Of a stretch of 64,000 bases of DNA, positions 9,073 to 18,100 are shown in pieces (the first letter of the stretch is position 1; each line of letters begins with the position of its first letter). Source of the stretch: UJ101 sp965262705 (lineage in GTDB: Bacteria > Bacteroidota > Bacteroidia > Flavobacteriales > UJ101); NCBI GenBank assembly GCA_965262705.1, contig OZ253556.1, positions 124,001-188,000 on the forward strand, given 5' to 3'. Position numbers and translations under genes: made by a program. The notes below the pieces were generated by a model that saw only the letters and a program-made list of their open reading frames with translations, had not been told where the DNA came from and ran no database searches.

Positions 9073-9696
9073 TTATATCAACTCTATATCTCCTTTTCCT
9101 TCCCGGATAATTTTTGGCTCATCATCTAACAGGTCAACAACGGTAGAAGCAACATTGCCGCCATAACCCCCGTCAATGACAATATCAACTAATTTTTTAT
9201 GACGCTCTAAAATTAACTCCGGGTCGGTAGTGTACTCAAGTATATTATCATAATCTAAGACAGAAGTGGTCAGTATAGGATGCCCGAGTTTTTTAACTAT
9301 CATACGGGGGATGTTGTTATCCGGAATGCGTATACCGATTGTTCTTTTACCCTTAAACGATTGGGGTAACCTATTATTGGCGGGAAGAATAAAGGTAAAG
9401 GCACCTGGTAGGCATCTTTTTAAGATTTTATAATGAGAAGTTGATATGGGTTTTGTAAAAGACGAAAGATGGCTTAAGTCATTGCAGATAAAAGAAAAAT
9501 TTGCTTTATTTAATTTTACTCCTTTTATCTGTGCAATTTTTTCCATTGCTTTGCTGTTCATTATATTACACCCTATGCCATACACTGTATCCGTTGGATA
9601 AATAATAATTCCTCCCTTTTGTAAGGCAGATACAATTTGATCTACTTTTTGTTCATCGGGGTTACTTTCATATAATTTAATCAAGTGTGCTGCCAT
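9073..9696 (-). CDS. YciO/YrdC/Sua5-family protein, probable threonylcarbamoyl-AMP synthase
   Basis: 207 residues, one YrdC-type domain. Seen: GGIIIYPTDTVYGIGCNI near residue 30 and KRTIGIRIPDN near 115, which match the ATP/threonine-binding core, and PKIIREGKGDI at the end. Known: YrdC/Sua5 proteins make threonylcarbamoyl-AMP for the t6A37 modification of tRNAs reading ANN codons. The protein lacks the extra C-terminal Sua5 domain and resembles the YciO branch, whose role is less certain. It is followed on its 3' side by the tpiA end (convergent) and preceded by an AGACC element. Confidence 0.85.
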   Translation of the reverse strand: MAAHLIKLYESNPDEQKVDQIVSALQKGGIIIYPTDTVYGIGCNIMNSKAMEKIAQIKGVKLNKANFSFICNDLSHLSSFTKPISTSHYKILKRCLPGAFTFILPANNRLPQSFKGKRTIGIRIPDNNIPRMIVKKLGHPILTTSVLDYDNILEYTTDPELILERHKKLVDIVIDGGYGGNVASTVVDLLDDEPKIIREGKGDIELI

Positions 9697-9717
9697 AGAT
9701 TAATATCGAGACCTTTG

Positions 9718-9872
9718 CAGAAGACATAAAAAATCATGAAAAAGAAAGCATCTAACTTCAACCTGCTTCCTTCTCAAAAAATTAAAATCCTCCACACCCA
9801 AAAGGTTGCTCCGGTATTTAATTTTTATCGGGCGTTGCATTTTTTTGTTAGCGTGCTTTTTGCAACGGTCTC
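9718..9872 (-). repeat. AGACC element, full copy
   Basis: Begins GAGACCTTTGCAG (right arm first) and ends TGCAACGGTCTC. The core reads CTCCACACCC... GGTTGCTCCGGTA in the normal relative orientation. Flanks share TATC on both sides, a possible decayed target duplication. It fills the gap upstream of the YrdC gene and downstream of the ABC-F gene. Confidence 0.85.
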
Positions 9873-9893
9873 TATCATTATAAAAAGAAAAGG

Positions 9894-11519
9894 CTAATCT
9901 GCATAATAAGTACTTTTTAATTCTTTGACTTTCGGGTCATTCAGGTATTCATCATAAGTCATATAACGTTCGATTGCACCTCTGGGTGTCAGTTCAATAA
10001 TACGGTTACAAGTCGTCTGGAGCATTTCATGATCATGAGAGGTCAGTAAAATCGTTCCTTTAAATGCTTTCATTGCATTGTTGAGCGCAGTTATGCTTTC
10101 CAAATCCAAATGGTTCGTCGGCTCATCAAAACATAAAACATTGGCTTTAAGCAGCATCATACGAGAAAACATACAACGCATTTTCTCTCCTCCTGATAGT
10201 ACGGAAGATGGTTTTAAGGCTTCGTCTCCTGAGAATAACATTTTTCCTAGAAAGCCTCTTATATTTTGTTCATGACGTTCCTCATCGGTTTTAACGTATT
10301 GACGCAGCCAGTCAACTAAATTTAAATCTTCTTTAAAATAGGTAGAATTTTCTACGGGAATAAACGCTTGAGAAGTGGTTATTCCCCATTTTATTTGACC
10401 CGATTCGGCAGGCTTATGCCCTTCCAATATCTCAAAGAAAGTAGTCGTTGCTTTTGATTTTCTGGCAATAATTGCTACTTTATCCCCTTTTTTTAAGTTT
10501 AGACTCACCTTATCAAACAAAATACCTTCTTCATCAGAGGCTTTTAGGTTACTAATTTCTAATATTTGATCTCCTGCCTCTCGCACACGTTCAAAAATAA
10601 TAGCGGGGTAACGTCTTGAAGAGTGCGGCATGTGTTCAATATCTAATTTTTCAAGCATTTTTTTTCTTGCGGTCGCCTGCTTTGCTTTAGCTACATTTGA
10701 ACTGAACCGGGAAATAAATTCCTGCAACTCCTTCTTTTTATCTTCTGCCTTTTTGTTTTGCTGTGCCCGCTGCCTTTGTGCTAATTGACTCGCTTCATAC
10801 CAATAAGTATAGTTTCCTGAATACACATTAATTTTTGAAAAGTCAATATCACAAATATCGGTGCATACTGTATCAAGAAAATGGCGGTCATGTGAAACAA
10901 CAATCACGGTTTCTTCATAATTTGCTAAAAAATTTTCTAACCAAGCAATGGTTTCTACATCTAAATCATTAGTAGGTTCATCTAAAATCAGGACATCCGG
11001 ATTTCCAAACAGCGCTTGCGCCAGCAATACTCGCACTTTAGCTTTATTATCTATTTCATCCATTATTTTATGATGATGCTCCTCTGAAATTCCTAAGTTG
11101 GAGAGTAAAGTCCCCGCATTGGATTCAGCATTCCATCCGCCCATTTCCTCGAAAATAACCCCTAACTCTCCAGCTTTAATTCCATCTTCTTCTGAAAAAT
11201 CCGGTTTGGCATATAACGCATCCATCTCTTTTTTTACCTCATATAGTCTTTTATTTCCTATCATTACAACTTCGAGTACGGCTACCTGGTTGTACTGGTG
11301 ATGATCTTGTTTTAAGATAGACATTCGTTTTCCTTTTTCAAGGGAAACATGCCCGGTGGTAGGTTCTGTTTCGCCGGATAGCATTTTTAAAAAAGTAGAT
11401 TTACCTGCACCATTGGCTCCAATAATCCCATAACAATTTCCACGAGTGAACTTTAAGTTGACCTCATCGAATAAAACACGTTTTCCGAATTGTAAAGAAA
11501 GATTTGAAACAGTGAGCAT
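9894..11519 (-). CDS. ABC-F ATPase, YbiT-like, with degenerate second Walker A
   Basis: 541 residues, two ABC domains joined by a charged linker (about 240-330) and no membrane segments, as in the ribosome-associated ABC-F family (YbiT subgroup by length and overall pattern). Domain 1 has Walker A GANGAGKST (34-42) and an ILDEPTNDLD Walker B. Domain 2 keeps LSGGEKMR and CFDEPTNHLD, but its Walker A position reads ARKSKATTT instead of GxNGxGKST. Known: ABC-F proteins bind the ribosomal E site and modulate translation. Inferred: the second site may bind nucleotide poorly or not at all. Whether this is clade-wide needs an alignment. Confidence 0.9.
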   Translation of the reverse strand: MLTVSNLSLQFGKRVLFDEVNLKFTRGNCYGIIGANGAGKSTFLKMLSGETEPTTGHVSLEKGKRMSILKQDHHQYNQVAVLEVVMIGNKRLYEVKKEMDALYAKPDFSEEDGIKAGELGVIFEEMGGWNAESNAGTLLSNLGISEEHHHKIMDEIDNKAKVRVLLAQALFGNPDVLILDEPTNDLDVETIAWLENFLANYEETVIVVSHDRHFLDTVCTDICDIDFSKINVYSGNYTYWYEASQLAQRQRAQQNKKAEDKKKELQEFISRFSSNVAKAKQATARKKMLEKLDIEHMPHSSRRYPAIIFERVREAGDQILEISNLKASDEEGILFDKVSLNLKKGDKVAIIARKSKATTTFFEILEGHKPAESGQIKWGITTSQAFIPVENSTYFKEDLNLVDWLRQYVKTDEERHEQNIRGFLGKMLFSGDEALKPSSVLSGGEKMRCMFSRMMLLKANVLCFDEPTNHLDLESITALNNAMKAFKGTILLTSHDHEMLQTTCNRIIELTPRGAIERYMTYDEYLNDPKVKELKSTYYAD

Positions 11520-11545
11520 AAAATTATATTCTTTAATATCTGCCG

Positions 11546-11553
11546 CAAAAATA
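11546..11553 (-). promoter_or_regulatory. -7 box of the ABC-F gene
   Basis: On the minus strand this reads TATTTTTG, an exact fit to TAnnTTTG, ending 27 bp upstream of the start codon. Confidence 0.5.
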
Positions 11554-11747
11554 CGCTTTTAAATTTTTAATGAGATTGAGATGTGGAATTTTTTATTTTT
11601 ACAAATTATGGGGCTGTTGAAAAAAAGTACTCTATCCGCTGTAGTTCATTTTAAGCTAATATAAAACGAGATGCTCGGAAAGATGAATTGCAAGTTAACT
11701 CTAACTAAAGTCAGGGTAAGTCAAAGGTCTCTAAAGGTAAAGAATAA
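11554..11747. other. Decayed repeat sequence
   Basis: Fragments of the repeat families are visible: a GTTGAAAAAAAGTACTC end near 11615, AATTGCAAGTTA with a GTCAGGGTAAG motif near 11690-11720, and AAAGGTCTC near 11730. No reading frame is supported. Confidence 0.5.
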
Positions 11748-11954
11748 GATCGTTTCAGAACACATAAAAAAGTATGAAAAGGAAAGCATCTCGCTTCAAA
11801 CTACTTTCTTCTCAAAGCTTTGACAGGCTCAGGTACAGAGAGTTAAATCCTCACAACCCAAAGGTTACTCCGGCGTTTAATTTTTATCGGGCGTTGCATT
11901 TCAGCAAACTCAATACAAGCATTTTTTTGCTAAAGTGCTTTTTGTAACGGTCTC
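11748..11954 (-). repeat. AGACC element carrying nested repeats
   Basis: Right arm first (GATCGTTTCAGAACACAT), ending TGTAACGGTCTC. It is longer than typical because it contains TTTGACAGGCTCAGG (near 11820) and the AACTCAATACAAGCA insert (near 11910) that is also seen in the copies at 28.8, 31.5 and 49.7 kb. Core orientation is normal. Confidence 0.8.
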
Positions 11955-11985
11955 AAATATAAAATTCAATAGTACTACGCCAAAC

Positions 11986-12729
11986 TTATCGGGTGAAAAC
12001 CCACTGTGTTTCAGAAGAAAGACTATCGTCAAAGGCATAATGGTCATAAGTAAAGTTTTTCAATTCAACAGCGTTTTCTATCTTATTTTCGACAATAAAA
12101 CGAGCCATCTTTCCACGGGTTTTCTTAGCGTAAACCATAATAGTTTTTAGTTTCCCGTCTTTATAATCTTTGAATTGACAGGTAATAACCTGCGATTTTA
12201 ACGCTTTTTTATCAATCGCCTTAAAATATTCCTCTGAAGCCAAATTTACTAATACTCCCTCTTTCAATTCTTTATTAATTTGTTCGGTAATTTTATCTTG
12301 CCAGAATTCATATAAATTTTTCCGTTCATTTATCGCAAACTTTGTTCCCATCTCGAGACGGTAAGGATCAATGATATCTAAGGGTTTTAATAATCCGTAC
12401 AAACCCGATAAAATATATAATTTTTCCTGCGCAGTTTTCAATTGCTCTACAGGCATTTGTTTTGCAGACAATCCTTTGTAAACTTCACCATCAAAAGCAA
12501 GAGCAGCGCTATATTTTCCTTCTCCGGTCCATTGTTGGTTTCTCTCCCAGTTTAAATCACTTAATTCCGTTGAGAGATTCATCAGTTTCATTAAATCCTG
12601 CGGCGATTGTTTTTTTAGTACAGAATGAATTTCTTTTGCTTCTTTAATAAAAACGGGTATATTTTTTTTAGGTACAGATTCATTTAAAAGATTCAATTTT
12701 TTTGCCGGAGATAAAATAGCTTTTAGCAT
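11986..12729 (-). CDS. yaaA: YaaA-family peroxide-stress protein (DUF328)
   Basis: 247 residues, cytoplasmic. Seen: the family opening ILSPAKKLN, a WTGEGKYSAALAFDGEVYKG block near residue 70, LYGLLKPLDIIDPYRLEMGTK near 110, and a C-terminal TRGKMARFIVE motif. Known: in E. coli YaaA lowers free iron and protects DNA and proteins during peroxide stress; it also binds DNA. The gene is divergent from recF, and the 165-bp gap holds both promoters and a perfect inverted repeat. Confidence 0.9.
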   Translation of the reverse strand: MLKAILSPAKKLNLLNESVPKKNIPVFIKEAKEIHSVLKKQSPQDLMKLMNLSTELSDLNWERNQQWTGEGKYSAALAFDGEVYKGLSAKQMPVEQLKTAQEKLYILSGLYGLLKPLDIIDPYRLEMGTKFAINERKNLYEFWQDKITEQINKELKEGVLVNLASEEYFKAIDKKALKSQVITCQFKDYKDGKLKTIMVYAKKTRGKMARFIVENKIENAVELKNFTYDHYAFDDSLSSETQWVFTR

Positions 12730-12747
12730 AATTATTTTCTTTTCTTA

Positions 12748-12755
12748 CAAAAATA
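12748..12755 (-). promoter_or_regulatory. -7 box of yaaA
   Basis: TATTTTTG on the minus strand fits TAnnTTTG and ends 19 bp before the yaaA start codon. Confidence 0.5.
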
Positions 12756-12812
12756 AAGGTTTTTTACATTATAAACTAAAAAAAACAATCTTTTTATTCG
12801 CCATAAGTATTT

Positions 12813-12867
12813 TTTTTGGTATTGCTAATTTTTCACAGATTTTTATAAAAATTAGCAATACCAAAAA
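12813..12867. promoter_or_regulatory. Perfect 21-bp inverted repeat between yaaA and recF
   Basis: The arms TTTTTGGTATTGCTAATTTT(T) (12813-12833) and AAAAATTAGCAATACCAAAA(A) (12847-12867) are exact complements around a 13-base loop. It lies just upstream of the recF -7 box and faces the yaaA promoter. A repressor operator for the divergent pair is possible, and so is a hairpin in an upstream transcript. It does not match the AGACC repeats. Confidence 0.7.
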
Positions 12868-12880
12868 TCTTATTTATGCT

Positions 12881-12888
12881 TACTTTTG
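12881..12888 (+). promoter_or_regulatory. -7 box of recF
   Basis: TACTTTTG, an exact TAnnTTTG box, ends 6 bp before the recF ATG at 12895. Transcription would then start at or within a base or two of the start codon, so the mRNA may be leaderless. Confidence 0.5.
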
Positions 12889-12894
12889 TAACGT

Positions 12895-13977
12895 ATGTTT
12901 TTAAGGTCATTAAATGTTGTTAATTTTAAAAATTTAAAATCAATTGATTTTATTTTTTCAGATAAAATAAATTGTCTGACAGGAGAAAACGGAGTAGGAA
13001 AAACCAATGTTTTAGATGCCATTCACTATCTGAGTTTTTGTAAAAGCTATCTTAATTCAATTGATTCGCACAATATCAATCACGAGGAGTTTTTTTTTAT
13101 GATCGAAGGGATATTTAATAAAGAAGAGCGGAACGAATTAATTTACTGCGGATTGAAGCGCGGTCAAAGAAAAATTGTAAAAAAAAATAACAAAATTTAC
13201 AGCAAACTTTCCGACCACATCGGGCAATATCCTTTGGTAATTATTTCGCCCTATGATCGTGATTTAATTATAGATGGCAGTGAAGCAAGACGAAAATTTA
13301 TGGACAGCGTTATCGGGCAGTCTGATAGTGCTTATTTATCTCTTTTGATAGGATATAATAAAATACTTTTACAGCGAAATGCCCTATTGAAATATTTTGC
13401 AAAGAATCAATGTTTTGATGCCGTTTCGCTTTCAGTCTATGATGAAAAGCTAAGCGGGCTGGGCGTTCAAATTTATCAAAAAAGAAAGTATTTTATATCC
13501 ATGTTTTTACCTGTTTTTCTTCATCACCACCAAACCATTTCTATGGGAAAAGAAGTGGTAGATATTGTGTATGAATCGCATCTTAAAGATAAAGATATGA
13601 TAGAAATTCTTAAAGATAATTATCATAAAGACAGTATATTACAATATACCTCAGGCGGAATTCATCGAGATGATTTACGGTTTTTACTAAAGGAGCATCC
13701 TATAAAGAAAACAGGCTCTCAAGGGCAGCAAAAGTCTTTTACTATATCCTTAAAACTGGCGCAATTTGATTTTATAAAAAAGCGACTGCACACTAAACCC
13801 ATTTTATTATTAGACGATATTTTTGATAAATTAGACGAAAGCCGGGTTTCACAATTAATTCTCATGGTCAATGAAGATCATTTTGGGCAAATATTCATTT
13901 CAGATACGCACTTAAGTCGAATGAAAGAAATTATTTCAAAAATGAAAGGAGAACACAAAATATTTGAATTAAAATGA
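12895..13977 (+). CDS. recF: DNA replication and repair protein RecF
   Basis: 360 residues, SMC-like ATPase that recognises gapped DNA and helps load RecA with RecO and RecR. Seen: N-terminal LRSLNVVNFKNL, Walker A GENGVGKT (30-37), the SQGQQKSF signature-like block (about 279), and Walker B LLLDDIFDKLD (about 310) followed by the D-loop. Length is normal. Its last four bases overlap the start of the DUF721 gene. recR lies 1.8 kb downstream, so two members of the RecFOR pathway are near each other. Confidence 0.95.
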   Translation: MFLRSLNVVNFKNLKSIDFIFSDKINCLTGENGVGKTNVLDAIHYLSFCKSYLNSIDSHNINHEEFFFMIEGIFNKEERNELIYCGLKRGQRKIVKKNNKIYSKLSDHIGQYPLVIISPYDRDLIIDGSEARRKFMDSVIGQSDSAYLSLLIGYNKILLQRNALLKYFAKNQCFDAVSLSVYDEKLSGLGVQIYQKRKYFISMFLPVFLHHHQTISMGKEVVDIVYESHLKDKDMIEILKDNYHKDSILQYTSGGIHRDDLRFLLKEHPIKKTGSQGQQKSFTISLKLAQFDFIKKRLHTKPILLLDDIFDKLDESRVSQLILMVNEDHFGQIFISDTHLSRMKEIISKMKGEHKIFELK

Positions 13978-14258
13978 GCGATATAAAATCATTAAAAGGC
14001 GTTTTCTCTTCTATGATGACGCATTACCGAATGAACGAACGCTTTAAAGAAGAAGAAATTAAATTGCTTTGGGGGGATATCGTAGGGCACTACATTACAA
14101 AATATACCGAAAAGCTAAGCGTAAAAAAAGGGGTCTTATATGTAACGGTAAAATCTCCGGCTTTGAGGAGCGAGTTACAATATGCAAAAACAAAATTATT
14201 AAAAAACCTGAACGAAAAAATGGAAAACAACGATATTAAAAAAATCCATTTTTACTGA
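13974..14258 (+). CDS. DUF721/DciA-like protein
   Basis: 94 residues. Seen: LWGDIVGHYITKYTEKLSVKKGVLYVTVKSPALRSELQY, split by Trp-Gly-x-Ile-Val-Gly and LRSELQY landmarks of the DUF721 family. Known: DciA-type DUF721 proteins assist loading of the replicative helicase DnaB in bacteria that lack DnaC. The ATG overlaps the recF stop (ATGA), so the two are translationally coupled. The recF-DUF721 pairing is common in Bacteroidota. The exact role here is inferred from the family. Confidence 0.82.
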   Translation: MSDIKSLKGVFSSMMTHYRMNERFKEEEIKLLWGDIVGHYITKYTEKLSVKKGVLYVTVKSPALRSELQYAKTKLLKNLNEKMENNDIKKIHFY

Positions 14259-14338
14259 GCAAAGCCGTTTGAAGCGACCTGAACTGCAAGTCAGCGAAGC
14301 TAAAGTCAGTGCAAGCGAGCTGCTTTCTTTTTTATATT

Positions 14339-14526
14339 GAGACTGTTGCAAAAAGCACGCTAACAAAAAAATGTAACGCGCGATAAAAATTAAACACCGG
14401 AGCAACCTTTTGGGTGTGGAGGATTTTAATTTTTTGAGATGGTTACTGAACCTGTCGAAGTAAGGAAGCAGTTTGAAGTTAGATGCTTTCTTTTTCATAC
14501 TTTTTTATGTGTTCTGCAACGGTCTC
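14339..14526 (+). repeat. AGACC element with 5-bp target duplication
   Basis: GAGACTGTTGC to CAACGGTCTC, left arm first, core CACCGGAGCAACCTTTTGGGTG. Flanked on both sides by ATATT, a clean 5-bp target duplication. It includes the nested GGTTACTGAACCTGTCGAAG repeat near 14440. Confidence 0.9.
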
Positions 14527-14568
14527 ATATTTTTTTATATTATGCAACGGTTTCAAAACACAAACCCT

Positions 14569-14576
14569 TATCTTTG
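14569..14576 (+). promoter_or_regulatory. -7 box of trpS
   Basis: TATCTTTG, an exact TAnnTTTG box, 22 bp before the trpS start. The AGACC element ends about 43 bp upstream, so its outer end lies near the -33 region. Confidence 0.5.
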
Positions 14577-14598
14577 TTAGAAAAAATATGATAATTTT

Positions 14599-15570
14599 AT
14601 GTCAAGAATTTTAACCGGAATACAGCCTACGGGCACTCCTCATCTCGGAAATTTATTAGGCGCCATTCTTCCCGCCATTCGGCTATCCGAAAAATCAAAG
14701 GATGAATCTTTTTTATTCATTGCTGATTTTCATGCAATAACTCAAATAAAAAACAAAGAAATCTTACAAAAAAACACCTATGAAGTGGCTGCGGCATGGT
14801 TAGCCTGTGGACTTGATACAAATACAACGGTTTTTTATCGTCAATCCGATATTCCTCAGGTAACGGAACTTGCATGGTATTTAAATTGCTTCTATTCCTA
14901 TCAACGACTAACACTAGCACATTCCTTTAAGGATAAAGCAGACCGCCTGCAAGACGTCAATACCGGATTATTCACCTATCCTATGTTAATGGCTGCAGAT
15001 ATTTTATTATACGACGCTGAAATTATTCCTGTGGGGAAAGATCAGTTGCAGCATTTAGAAATGACACGAGATGTTGCCGCAAAATTTAACCATCAAATAG
15101 GAGAAACCTTTGTTTTACCACAGGATAAATTACAAAAAAATACACTTTATGTGCCTGGGACTGACGGCACAAAAATGTCTTCTTCCAAAGGAAATATAAT
15201 CAATATTTTTCTACCGGAAAAGGCATTACGCAACCAAATTATGAAAATAAAAACAGATTCTACGCCCATAGAAAAGCCCAAAAACCCGGATACAGACACG
15301 ATATTTTCTTTATATAAATTATTGGCAACTTCGGAAGAGGTAAGCACAATGCGTACAAATTATCTAACGGGAAACTATGGATACGGAAACGCCAAGCAGG
15401 CATTATTTGAATGTATGATAAAATATTTTTCCAAAAGTAGAACACGTTATGATTACTATATAAAAAACCCTGATGAAATAGAAACTGCGTTGCAAAAAGG
15501 AGCAGAAAAAGCAAAGATAATTGCCTTAAAAACCCTTGCGAGAGTAAGAGCAAATTTAGGATTTTATTAG
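14599..15570 (+). CDS. trpS: Tryptophan--tRNA ligase
   Basis: 323 residues, class I aminoacyl-tRNA synthetase, cytoplasmic. Seen: the HIGH-type motif within PTGTPHLGN (10-18), the tryptophan-pocket region DILLYDAEIIPVGKDQ (about 135-150), and the KMSKS-type motif KMSSSKGN (about 195). Length fits bacterial TrpS. Monocistronic between two repeat-bearing gaps. No oddities. Confidence 0.96.
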   Translation: MSRILTGIQPTGTPHLGNLLGAILPAIRLSEKSKDESFLFIADFHAITQIKNKEILQKNTYEVAAAWLACGLDTNTTVFYRQSDIPQVTELAWYLNCFYSYQRLTLAHSFKDKADRLQDVNTGLFTYPMLMAADILLYDAEIIPVGKDQLQHLEMTRDVAAKFNHQIGETFVLPQDKLQKNTLYVPGTDGTKMSSSKGNIINIFLPEKALRNQIMKIKTDSTPIEKPKNPDTDTIFSLYKLLATSEEVSTMRTNYLTGNYGYGNAKQALFECMIKYFSKSRTRYDYYIKNPDEIETALQKGAEKAKIIALKTLARVRANLGFY

Positions 15571-15596
15571 CTGTTTTTACCTTTTAGCAACATATT

Positions 15597-15730
15597 AAGA
15601 CCGATGCAGAACACATAAAAAAGTATGAAAAGGAAAGCATCTAACTTCAAACTAATTCCTTACTTCAACAAGCGGTTATTGAGCACAGTCGAAATATGGT
15701 TACTAAGCCTGTCGAAGTAAGAAATTAATG
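15597..15730 (-). repeat. Partial AGACC element (right arm only)
   Basis: AAGACCGATGCAGAACACAT followed by the AAAGCATCTAACTTC block, then nested GAGCACAGTCGAA and GTTACTAAGCCTGTCGAAG repeats. The core and left arm are missing. It lies directly upstream of recR. Confidence 0.7.
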
Positions 15731-15785
15731 GCATTTATCGCTTTGACGTTTGATCATTACCAAAAATTTGCAGTAATTTTACCTT

Positions 15786-16409
15786 ATGAATTATCCCAGT
15801 AAAGTTTTAGAAGATGCAGTTTATGAAATTTCACAGCTGCCGGGAATTGGAAAGCGTACTGCTCTACGATTGGTGCTGCACATGCTAAGAAGGGAAAAAG
15901 AAGATACAAAACGGCTCGCTTTCTCGCTTAATCAGTTAATGGATGAGATAAAATATTGTAAAAGATGTCATAATGTATGCGAGGGGGAATATTGTAATAT
16001 TTGTTCTAATCCTGCCCGCAACGAGCGGATAGTTTGTGTGGTTGAAGATGTTCGGGATGTTATGGCTATTGAAAGCACCGGACAATTTAAGGGGCTTTAT
16101 CATGTTCTCGGGGGAATCATTTCTCCTATGGACGGTATAGGTCCTTCTCAATTAAATATCTTGTCTTTACAGGAGAGAGTAAAAAATGAACCGATAGAAG
16201 AAATTATTTTTGCACTAAGTTCTACCATGGAAGGAGACACCACCATGTTCTACATTTATAAAATGTTAAAAGATAAGGAGATGAAAATATCAACAATTGC
16301 CCGGGGTATTTCCATTGGAGATGAAATAGAATATGCCGATCAGGCTACCTTAGGGCGCTCATTAATTCAACGCGTTCCGTATGAAGAGGCGCTAAAGCAC
16401 AAAATATGA
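15786..16409 (+). CDS. recR: Recombination mediator RecR
   Basis: 207 residues. Acts with RecF and RecO in loading RecA at single-strand gaps. Seen: N-terminal helix-hairpin-helix LPGIGKRTALRL, a four-cysteine zinc site CKRC...CNIC (about residues 57-72), a Toprim domain with VVEDVRDVMAIE, and the C-terminal ARGISIGDEIEYAD with LGRSLIQR. Length is normal. The spacer to the convergent cinA gene (16410-16537) carries nested GCTGACTTGCA repeats and a degenerate GCAACGGTTTC end. Confidence 0.95.
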   Translation: MNYPSKVLEDAVYEISQLPGIGKRTALRLVLHMLRREKEDTKRLAFSLNQLMDEIKYCKRCHNVCEGEYCNICSNPARNERIVCVVEDVRDVMAIESTGQFKGLYHVLGGIISPMDGIGPSQLNILSLQERVKNEPIEEIIFALSSTMEGDTTMFYIYKMLKDKEMKISTIARGISIGDEIEYADQATLGRSLIQRVPYEEALKHKI

Positions 16410-16537
16410 TATCTTTAGCTTACGCTGACTTGCAATTGATAGAGTGCTTCTTGCAACGGTTTCATAACTTTAGCTTTACCTGACTTACCGTTAGTTAAAA
16501 GTGCTTTTTAGAAAGCCTCACCCCTCTCCTATTACTA

Positions 16538-17776
16538 TTAAACCATCATATCATAGGCTAATTGCAAGGCAGTATTAGAAAGTTTCTCAATAAATTGCTC
16601 TCGTTCCACCGTAGGGAAATTATACTTTCTTACCCTTGTTTTCTCAGGGGTAACCACCGCTATAAAAGCGATTCCTACCTCGTGTTGGTCTTCTCCCGTT
16701 CCTGGTCCCGCCACTCCTGTAGTTGCAATTCCAACACTGGTATTTAACATTTTCTTAGCATTTTGTGCCATAAGTATCGCTACTTTTTCGCTTACTACAG
16801 TTTCTTTATCAATTAATAGTTTAGAAATTTTTAGAACTGTTTCTTTTATTTCTGTTGCGTAAGAAATAATGGAACCTTTATAGTAAGACGAACTCCCGGG
16901 AACCGAAGTAATTTTGCTTGCTATTTTACCTCCTGTACAACTCTCAGCCGTTGCCAGCGTCCATTTTCGAGACAGCAATTTTTCACCTATTACTTTTTCT
17001 AGTTCCTCTCCTTTGGTAGAAAGAATATATTGAGGAATTATTTTTTTTAATAGCTCTATCTGCCTGCCAACTTCCTGAGTTAAAACTTCCCGATTTTTAT
17101 GCCTTCCCGATAATCTCAAACGTACACGGGCAGCAGAGGGCAAATAAGCCAATGCAAGATAAGAGGGAAGATTAGACTCCCACGATTCTATTTTTTCTGA
17201 TAGAAAACTTTCTCCAATTTTTTGAGTAATAATGGTTTGATTTATAAAATAAGGAAGATTAAAACGATTTTTTAATATAGGAATAACTTTTTGAGTGATT
17301 AAAGACTTCATTTCAAAGGGTACGCCCGGCAAAGAAAAAATATGTTTGTTTTCCTCCTGAAAATACATCCCGGAAGCCGTTCCGAAAAGATTAATTAGAA
17401 CAATAGCCTTTGAGGGGAGTTCTGCTTGAACGCGATTGATCAAACTTATCTCATTACCTTTTGCGTCAAAAATTCGCTTTAAATTATCAAAACTGGCTTG
17501 ATGAAAAACCAAATGGTCTTTAAAATAATCGGTAAGTGTACGCTTCGTTATGTCATCTTTCGTAGGTCCTAAACCACCGGTAAGAATAATAATATCTGAT
17601 TTTTTTTTTGCATAATTGAGTATATTGATAATTGCATCCCTATCGTCTTCAATAGAGGAAATCTCACGAACTTGAACCCCTATTTTACTAAGCTCTTTCG
17701 CAATAAAAACCGAGTTAGTATCTACTACCTGTCCAATTAAAAGCTCATCTCCAATCGTAATAATGTGCGCCTGCAT
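16538..17776 (-). CDS. cinA: CinA-family nicotinamide-nucleotide amidase
   Basis: 412 residues from the start used here. The N-terminal MoaB/MogA-like domain has GDELLIGQVVDTNS and TGGLGPTKDD; the C-terminal CinA domain has AESCTGGKIAS and TGVAGPGTGEDQ. Known: the C-terminal domain deamidates nicotinamide mononucleotide in pyridine-nucleotide salvage, and the N-terminal domain acts on ADP-ribose-type compounds. I start at MQAHIITIGDE (17776), the usual family beginning. An upstream ATG at 17827 would add 17 residues without a family match. Confidence 0.92.
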   Translation of the reverse strand: MQAHIITIGDELLIGQVVDTNSVFIAKELSKIGVQVREISSIEDDRDAIINILNYAKKKSDIIILTGGLGPTKDDITKRTLTDYFKDHLVFHQASFDNLKRIFDAKGNEISLINRVQAELPSKAIVLINLFGTASGMYFQEENKHIFSLPGVPFEMKSLITQKVIPILKNRFNLPYFINQTIITQKIGESFLSEKIESWESNLPSYLALAYLPSAARVRLRLSGRHKNREVLTQEVGRQIELLKKIIPQYILSTKGEELEKVIGEKLLSRKWTLATAESCTGGKIASKITSVPGSSSYYKGSIISYATEIKETVLKISKLLIDKETVVSEKVAILMAQNAKKMLNTSVGIATTGVAGPGTGEDQHEVGIAFIAVVTPEKTRVRKYNFPTVEREQFIEKLSNTALQLAYDMMV

Positions 17777-18100
17777 AGTAATTTTAACGTGAGTTGATAT
17801 AAAAAATTGTGATGAATTGCTATCCAATGGATTATTTTATGTAAAGCCCTGATTATGCCCCTCATTTAAAAGCAAAACTAGAGAGTTCAACGAGTGAATA
17901 TTTCTTAATCAAGGCTCAAGATGACCTTGAATCATAGTTGAAATTTTAGGAGTTTATAAAAACTTTGTTTTTATTTTTTTTTAATTATATTTGAATAATT
18001 TTTATAATTAAAATCAAAAAAAATGAGTTAGTCGAAATTCCTTCTATTGAGAGAAATTATAGTGAACTCGATATTTAGAGGAAGAGCCAAGTATTTCCTT
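17777..18100. other. Spacer upstream of cinA, nothing recognised
   Basis: AT-rich sequence with no protein-like frame, no complete repeat element and no clear hairpin. The cinA promoter should be here, but I could not identify a convincing box. Confidence 0.4.

Noticed and set aside
17777..17827. N-terminal extension of CinA
   Set aside because: The 17 extra residues have no family match, and MQAHIITIGDE is the normal start.
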